A stretch of DNA of 34,333 nucleotides from Candidatus Uhrbacteria bacterium (lineage in GTDB: Bacteria > Patescibacteriota > Patescibacteriia > UBA9934 > GWF2-40-263). The notes beneath the pieces are model-generated. The model saw only the letters and a program-made list of their open reading frames with translations. It was not told where the DNA came from and searched no databases. Positions 29,883 to 34,333 of this stretch are shown here, piece by piece (the stretch's first letter is position 1; every line of letters begins with the position of its first letter). The stretch lies in NCBI GenBank assembly GCA_016205995.1, contig JACQSJ010000013.1, positions 1-34,333 of the forward strand. Reading direction: 5' to 3'. Both the position numbers and the translations under genes were made by a program.

Positions 29883-31505
29883 ATGAGTTCAGCCCCGAAC
29901 CTCCTTCCCATCCCGCTCTCGCGGACCGGCCGCACCCTGCTGCTGGCCCTCGACCTCGTCGAAGGCTTCATGTGGAAGATGCTCCCCTCCATCCGCAACG
30001 AGGACGACGGGAAGGGCGGCACCAAGCGCGTGCGCGTCTCCAAGCAGGACCGCATCGACTTCCTGAAGTCCCGCCTCGTCATGAGCGCGGAGAACGAGCA
30101 GGTCCCCCACATGGCCGGCGTCGACTGGCGCGCGGACGTGCCCAAGTACGCCACCGAGGTCCTGATCCCCGCGATCAAGGACGGGCAGTACCAGTACGAC
30201 GGCGACGGCAACGTCGCTCTCGCTCCCGAGAAGCGCTGGCCCTACGCGGTCCGCGGCCAGACCAAGCTCCCGGACGGTAATGCCATCACGGTGCGCCCGC
30301 TCGTGCTCTGCGATGGCAAGGGCTTCCTCCTCCCCTACGTCAAGCCCCGTCAGCAGCAGGGCGAGGTCGTCTACGACGGCGTCGACGGCATGATCAGCTT
30401 CCTCTTCCGCGACTTCAACCCGTGGACCTGGGAGGACATCCTCGACGGTGACAAGCCCTCCTTCCGCGCCGTTCCGGCCGCGCTCGCGCGCCCCGAGACC
30501 GTGGCGCGCTGGAACGAGCTGGTCAAGCGCCGCGGCGAGCAGGACAAGTCCTACCCGGTCGCCTCCGAGCTCGTGACGCCCATCGCGCACAACCAGTTCG
30601 GCCGCCGCGTCCTCAAGTACCGCCCGCAGGGACACCCCCTGGTCCGCGACGGGATGCTGGGAATCCTCAAGCCCCCCCGCGACCGCGAGGAGGCCGGTGC
30701 GATCAACGTTCGCAAGGACGTGAAGCGGTGGACCCTGGGCGACCTGGTCGGCAAGACACTCGCGCTGGGCAAGGGCCTCAAGCTCATCCAGCCCGAGAAG
30801 AGCGGGCGCTTCGAGCCCCACAAGCTCGCCATCAACGAGATGTGGAGCTGGATCGATGTCGAGCAGGTCGACGGGATCTGGGGTGCGGGCACCCGCGTGG
30901 ACCAGCACGTCATCAAGGCGGAGCAGGACCCGATCGACGCCCTCGCGGCGCTCGGCCTCACGCTCTACTCCTGCAGCCCCTTCGAGGTGAAGGGAATCGT
31001 GACCCGACTCCTGACCGCCCCGATCACCGACGATCACCCGATCATCGTGAACCTGCGCAGCCGCGGGGACCTCGAGGTCGACGCCGACGAGGATCTCGCC
31101 CGGCGTCAGATGCGCGCGATCGAGACGATCCTCGTGGACGGCGCCCGCGGCACCATCCGCGAAGCCCGGCGGCGGCTCGAGCACGAGCTCGGCGGCGCCG
31201 GCAGCCAGAACCCGGGCATCAACCTGGAGCAGGCGCTGGGTGCCGAACCCACGCCGGAGCTCCTCCGGCAGGTCCACGACAACCCGACCGGGGACAACCT
31301 CCTCGTGATCGGGATGCTCACCAGCAAGACGGCCTCCGACCTCGGCCTGACCGAGTGGGACCCCAAGTGCTGGGTCCTCGTCGAGGCCTTCAAGACCCTG
31401 CTCCTCGCCCTGGCCGCCTCGGCCGGGATCGAGATGGCGCCCCCGCCGGCGCCGCCCGAGGCTCCCGCGGTCACCGAGGACCAGCCGCCCGCCACCAACC
31501 CCTGA
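29883..31505 (+). CDS. Unknown 540-residue soluble protein, GC-rich gene
   Basis: I recognise no domain. The protein has no signal peptide or transmembrane helix. It has a mixed alpha/beta look in 1-320, a segment with DALAALGLTLYSCSPFEVKG (about 353-375), a charged helical part (DEDLARRQMRAIETIL, about 404-420) and a Pro/Ala-rich tail from about 518 (PPPAPPEAPA). The ATG at 29883 is set by GGAGAAG upstream and by a strong promoter; an earlier in-frame ATG at 29784 lies between the promoter boxes. A sample line (31081-31140) is 68% GC against 52% for one in atpA (25141-25200). It ends in a terminator and palindrome module shared with the VWA-FHA operon. The long antisense frame here is a compositional shadow. 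Confidence 0.8.
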   Translation: MSSAPNLLPIPLSRTGRTLLLALDLVEGFMWKMLPSIRNEDDGKGGTKRVRVSKQDRIDFLKSRLVMSAENEQVPHMAGVDWRADVPKYATEVLIPAIKDGQYQYDGDGNVALAPEKRWPYAVRGQTKLPDGNAITVRPLVLCDGKGFLLPYVKPRQQQGEVVYDGVDGMISFLFRDFNPWTWEDILDGDKPSFRAVPAALARPETVARWNELVKRRGEQDKSYPVASELVTPIAHNQFGRRVLKYRPQGHPLVRDGMLGILKPPRDREEAGAINVRKDVKRWTLGDLVGKTLALGKGLKLIQPEKSGRFEPHKLAINEMWSWIDVEQVDGIWGAGTRVDQHVIKAEQDPIDALAALGLTLYSCSPFEVKGIVTRLLTAPITDDHPIIVNLRSRGDLEVDADEDLARRQMRAIETILVDGARGTIREARRRLEHELGGAGSQNPGINLEQALGAEPTPELLRQVHDNPTGDNLLVIGMLTSKTASDLGLTEWDPKCWVLVEAFKTLLLALAASAGIEMAPPPAPPEAPAVTEDQPPATNP

Positions 31506-31521
31506 GCCACGCGCTCAACGC

Positions 31522-31558
31522 CCCCGACATCGAAAGATCGTCGGGGTTTTCATTTTCC
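31522..31558 (+). terminator. Terminator of the gene at 29883
   Basis: CCCCGAC-ATC (31522-31531), GAAA tetraloop, GAT-(C)-GTCGGGG (31536-31546), then TTTTCATTTTCC. The tail is identical to the one after the FHA gene. Confidence 0.9.
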
Positions 31559-31562
31559 CTGC

Positions 31563-31589
31563 CAGGTCGGACATTTAATGTCCGACCTG
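31563..31589. repeat. TCGGACATT palindrome P3
   Basis: A 27-bp perfect palindrome: 13-bp arms (31563-31575 and 31577-31589) around one T, the same as P1 except for the central base. It lies between two convergent terminators. Confidence 0.9.
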
Positions 31590-31594
31590 CTTAC

Positions 31595-31614
31595 AAAAAA
31601 CGGCCTAGAGGCCG
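31595..31614 (-). terminator. Terminator of tatD, overlapping its stop codon
   Basis: CGGCCT (31601-31606)/AGGCCG (31609-31614). On the minus strand it is followed by TTTTTT. The TAG stop (31605-31607) lies inside the stem-loop. Confidence 0.8.
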
Positions 31615-32456
31615 AAAATTTGTTTTGTGTTTTTTACGGTTTGTTCTGCCACCTCCTCGACCTTCATCCCTTTCAACTCCGCCAGCTTCTGGACGACAAC
31701 TTCGACCCGCCATGGCTCATTGCGTTTTCCTCGATCCGGCGCCGGTGTGAGGTACGGCGCATCCGTTTCAACAAGCAGCCGTTCAAGCGGCAACGCACTT
31801 GCAACTTCCTGGAGGTTTTTTGAAAACGTCAAAATCCCGCTGAACGAAATGTAAAAACCAAGATCGATAAACGCCTGTGCCTCCTCGAGTGTCCCCGTAA
31901 AACAATGGATCACTCCTCGTCGGGCCAGCTTCCCTGCCTCGATCGCCTCACGAATCATTATTGCCTGTTGCGGATAGGCATCTCGACAATGAATCACGAC
32001 CGGCTTGTTCATCTTGCTCGCAAGATCGAACTGCGCCCGCACGGTTTCCTCTTGCCGGCGGATGACCTCATCGCGATCAACCCCCACGGGGATCCGATAG
32101 TAGTCGAGTCCGAACTCCCCGATGCCGACACACTTCGGGTGCTTCGCCAGCGCGCGATAATAGTCCATGTCAAACATCTCGGCGCGTGTCTTGATCTTGG
32201 GGGTTGCCTGCTCTTCAGGCGGAAGCTCGTCGTTGTCCCAAAATTCCTGTTCCACCGTATGATTTGGATGAAGCCCCACCGTCGCCCACATTCCGTCATA
32301 GCGCTGTGCAACCTCGAGTCCGTGCTTGGACGTATCTCTCTGCGTCCCAACCGTAATCATAAAGACCCCGTGATCCAGGGTCCTCTTGATCACTTCCCGC
32401 ATATCTTCCTTGTACGCGTTGAAGTGCACGTGGCAGTGCGAGTCGATGAGCTTCAT
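31605..32456 (-). CDS. tatD: TatD-family metal-dependent deoxyribonuclease
   Basis: A TIM-barrel metallohydrolase of 283 residues. Metal ligands typical of the family are visible: H7 and H9 (DSHCHVH), E114 (GIGEFGLDYY), H156 (VIHCRDA), H184 (VIHCFTG) and D232 (ETDAPYLTP). TatD proteins act as 3'-5' DNA exonucleases or in DNA repair; some members act on D-aminoacyl-tRNA, so the substrate is open. It starts 2 nt after cvpA and is transcribed with metG and cvpA. Confidence 0.93.
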   Translation of the reverse strand: MKLIDSHCHVHFNAYKEDMREVIKRTLDHGVFMITVGTQRDTSKHGLEVAQRYDGMWATVGLHPNHTVEQEFWDNDELPPEEQATPKIKTRAEMFDMDYYRALAKHPKCVGIGEFGLDYYRIPVGVDRDEVIRRQEETVRAQFDLASKMNKPVVIHCRDAYPQQAIMIREAIEAGKLARRGVIHCFTGTLEEAQAFIDLGFYISFSGILTFSKNLQEVASALPLERLLVETDAPYLTPAPDRGKRNEPWRVEVVVQKLAELKGMKVEEVAEQTVKNTKQIFGL

Positions 32457-32458
32457 AG

Positions 32459-33010
32459 TTACGGAGACGCAGGGGCAGGAATCACCTCGGCCGTGGAATC
32501 AGCGGCAGACTCGACCGCTTGTTGAGCGGCCTCTGGGAAGAACACTTGGAGCACGCTCATGGTCGCAATAAGAAAGTTCGCCACGGAAGACGTTGAGAGC
32601 ATCGTGCGCAACGTATCGTCCGGTAGTACCTGCATGGCATAGAACAACACAACGCCTACGACGATCACGCCCTCGACGAAACCAAACAGGGCTCCCAGCA
32701 AGCGATCCAACGACCTCGCAAACGGAATCCAGGCGAGGACGTTGAAAATTTTTCCCACAAACCAGAACACAATTCCGATGAGTCGCGTGATGATGAAGAA
32801 AATCAGGATGAAGATAATGATCCTCGCAACCGTGCCTCCCCCAAACAAAAACCCGAACGTCTCAAACGCCGGGTCTACAAGGCGAGAAGCAAAAATGATA
32901 CCGACGATCGTCCCTAAGAGTGAACCTAGCGTGTGGACGAGCCCGAAGAAGAGTCCGAAAAAGACGAACGCTCCGACGATCACGATGAGAACGATGTCGA
33001 TGAAGCCCAT
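32459..33010 (-). CDS. cvpA: CvpA-family membrane protein
   Basis: A 183-residue protein with four transmembrane helices (about 5-27, 29-47, 60-85 and 105-127) and a flexible Ala/Pro-rich C-terminal tail. The pattern of an N-terminal IDIVLIVIV, a Gly-rich second helix and the SLDRLLGALFGFVEG segment is typical of CvpA (colicin V production/PurF-region protein). The biological role is not settled. It lies between metG (3-nt gap) and tatD (2-nt gap). Confidence 0.85.
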   Translation of the reverse strand: MGFIDIVLIVIVGAFVFFGLFFGLVHTLGSLLGTIVGIIFASRLVDPAFETFGFLFGGGTVARIIIFILIFFIITRLIGIVFWFVGKIFNVLAWIPFARSLDRLLGALFGFVEGVIVVGVVLFYAMQVLPDDTLRTMLSTSSVANFLIATMSVLQVFFPEAAQQAVESAADSTAEVIPAPASP

Positions 33011-33013
33011 AGG

Positions 33014-34333
33014 TTACTGATCTCGACGTGGGAACAAACCTTCCCCTGTCTGGATAATCGTACCATAGCGACGGAGGATTTCCTCGCTACAGTGTGGAAG
33101 AACCGGCGCAAGCGCCGAGCCGATCCATCGGATCTGGGAGGCGATCGTGGAGAGAACCTGCTTGGCCGCCGCTTCATCTTGTTTCACAAGTTTGAATGGT
33201 TCCTTCTTGTCGACCTCCTCGTTCGCTTCATCCACGACGCTAAAAATCTCGTCGAGATACGCTTTGAAATCGTACTGCTCCATCGCGTCGTCGAGCACCT
33301 TCTCGCGAGCCGACCAGTCAACCTGTACGTCATCAAGTTTCCCATCGAAGTACTTCACGCTCATGGCGGCGACACGGCTCACAAGGTTGCCCAAGCGGTT
33401 GGCGAGCTCGGCATAGCGTTCCTCCATGCGAGCACGAGAAAAGTCGCCATCATCATGCGAAGGAATTTCTCGAAGGAGATAGTAGCGCAACGCGTCCGTC
33501 CCGTACTCGTTCACTTCATCAAACGGATCAACGACGTTCCCCAGGCTCTTGCTCATCTTCTGTCCACCGGAGGTGATGAATCCATGAATGAAAATCTGCT
33601 TGCTCGGCGCTACGCCCGCGGAGAGCAACATCGCCTGCCACATCGCGGACTGTTGGCGCAAATTATCTTTTCCCGCGACCTGCACACCTGGCCAAAATGC
33701 GAACGCGCCGCTCTCATCGGGCCAGCCCAAGGTCGAAATATAATTCACGAGCGCGTCAAACCAGACATACATAACCTGGGCGTCATCACCCGGCACCGGC
33801 ACGCCCCAGGGCATCTTGGACGCAACACGAGAGATACTGAAGTCCTTCAACCCTCCTTCGACAAACGTTTTAATCTCACGCAGACGATTCTCTGGCACGA
33901 CAAAGTCGGGATGTTTCTCGTAGAGGTCTAGCAGTGGCTGTTGGTAGTTTGAAAATTTGAAGAAATAGTTTTCTTCGTCAATGAGCTGGAGTTCGAGATT
34001 TGGATGGACAGGACATTGGTTGTCGACAAGCTCGGAGTCGGTCTTCTCCAGCTCACATCCCACGCAGTACTTCACTCGGTATCGCGCCTTGTAAATATCT
34101 CCTCGCGCTTCACATCGTTTCCAAAATTCTTGCGCCGCGGCCTCGTGCTTTGGATCGCTGGTCTGGATGAAGTTCGTGTAGGAAAGGTTCAGCGCTTCCT
34201 TGAGTCCATCAAACTTCGCCGCATATTCATCGACATAGACCTTGGGCTCCTTCCCTTCCTCGAGTGCCTTCTCGTAAATTTTTTGCCCATGCTCATCTGT
34301 ACCGGTATTGAAAATAACTTCCTCTCCGCGCAG
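33014..34333 (-). CDS. metG: Methionyl-tRNA synthetase, 5' end cut by the window
   Basis: The visible part is 439 residues and runs off the window at 34333; the start and HIGH motif lie beyond. Readable motifs are TGTDEHGQKI near the edge, a zinc knuckle (YCVGCELE then DNQCPVH) and GQKMSKSLGNVVDP (KMSKS loop). A methionine-like GTG at 34075 is internal, because the frame stays open to the edge. There is no C-terminal tRNA-binding (EMAP-like) domain; the protein ends after the anticodon-binding helices. It charges tRNA-Met and heads the metG-cvpA-tatD transcript. Confidence 0.95.
   Translation of the reverse strand: MRGEEVIFNTGTDEHGQKIYEKALEEGKEPKVYVDEYAAKFDGLKEALNLSYTNFIQTSDPKHEAAAQEFWKRCEARGDIYKARYRVKYCVGCELEKTDSELVDNQCPVHPNLELQLIDEENYFFKFSNYQQPLLDLYEKHPDFVVPENRLREIKTFVEGGLKDFSISRVASKMPWGVPVPGDDAQVMYVWFDALVNYISTLGWPDESGAFAFWPGVQVAGKDNLRQQSAMWQAMLLSAGVAPSKQIFIHGFITSGGQKMSKSLGNVVDPFDEVNEYGTDALRYYLLREIPSHDDGDFSRARMEERYAELANRLGNLVSRVAAMSVKYFDGKLDDVQVDWSAREKVLDDAMEQYDFKAYLDEIFSVVDEANEEVDKKEPFKLVKQDEAAAKQVLSTIASQIRWIGSALAPVLPHCSEEILRRYGTIIQTGEGLFPRRDQ

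Noticed and set aside
29889..31277. Open frame of 462 codons on the minus strand, opposite the 540-residue gene
   Set aside because: It lacks a ribosome site and promoter, has the simple D/V/L/A-rich composition of an antisense shadow in GC-rich DNA, and the plus-strand gene has promoter, ribosome site and terminator.

Overview
The window looks like a chromosomal segment of a bacterium of the Candidate Phyla Radiation (Patescibacteria), perhaps near Candidatus Uhrbacteria or Magasanikbacteria. That placement is inference from gene style and order: a UvrD-type helicase fused to an Fe-S nuclease, a short ATP synthase delta subunit, dense minus-strand operons with 1-26 nt junctions, and many palindromic intergenic repeats. 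No marker RNA is present to confirm it. TGA is used as a stop, so the standard bacterial code applies. I see no tRNA, rRNA, CRISPR array or transposase. No gene-free stretch exceeds 300 nt. The longest are 29607-29882, 18087-18330, 3751-3936, 8700-8882 and 27117-27283. I found nothing convincing in 3751-3936; the others hold the elements listed below.

Layout: 19-3750 (+) carries a WecG/TagA glycosyltransferase, gltX, a coiled-coil M23 peptidase and a small membrane protein. 8181-3937 (-) is an operon of lysS, a cytidylyltransferase-fold gene, a Nudix hydrolase, alr and ftsQ, with a good promoter in front of lysS; greA lies just upstream. 18086-8883 (-) holds a helicase-nuclease, a DciA/DUF721 protein and a four-helix membrane protein, then the rod-shape set mreB, mreC, mreD and mrdA, and a YibE/F membrane protein. 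28614-21032 (-) is a complete F1Fo ATP synthase operon (atpI-like, B, E, F, H, A, G, D, C). A His-rich protein with carbonic-anhydrase-like metal motifs is attached 3 nt after atpC. 34333-31605 (-) holds metG (cut by the window edge), cvpA and tatD.

Between these housekeeping blocks sit five unusual, more GC-rich genes. They are a VWA protein and a zinc-ribbon/FHA protein (18331-20183, +), a Cys/His-motif protein (20319-20927, -), and a divergent pair of unrecognised proteins (28755-29606, -; 29883-31505, +). They have strong Shine-Dalgarno sites, recognisable promoters and strong terminators. Three perfect palindromes built on TCGGACATTWAATGTCCGA lie beside them. In two cases the palindrome follows a near-identical terminator tail, making a shared 3' module.

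The most interesting structure outside genes is a pair of 124-nt, almost fully self-complementary elements (8707-8830 and 27162-27285). They share a 33-nt core in which 28 positions are identical, and one base-pair change in the stem is compensated. One lies between atpE and atpF, the other upstream of greA. A second family, a GC-rich palindrome of about 40 nt, occurs at four places, three of them just upstream of a gene start. All alignments and counts here were made by eye.
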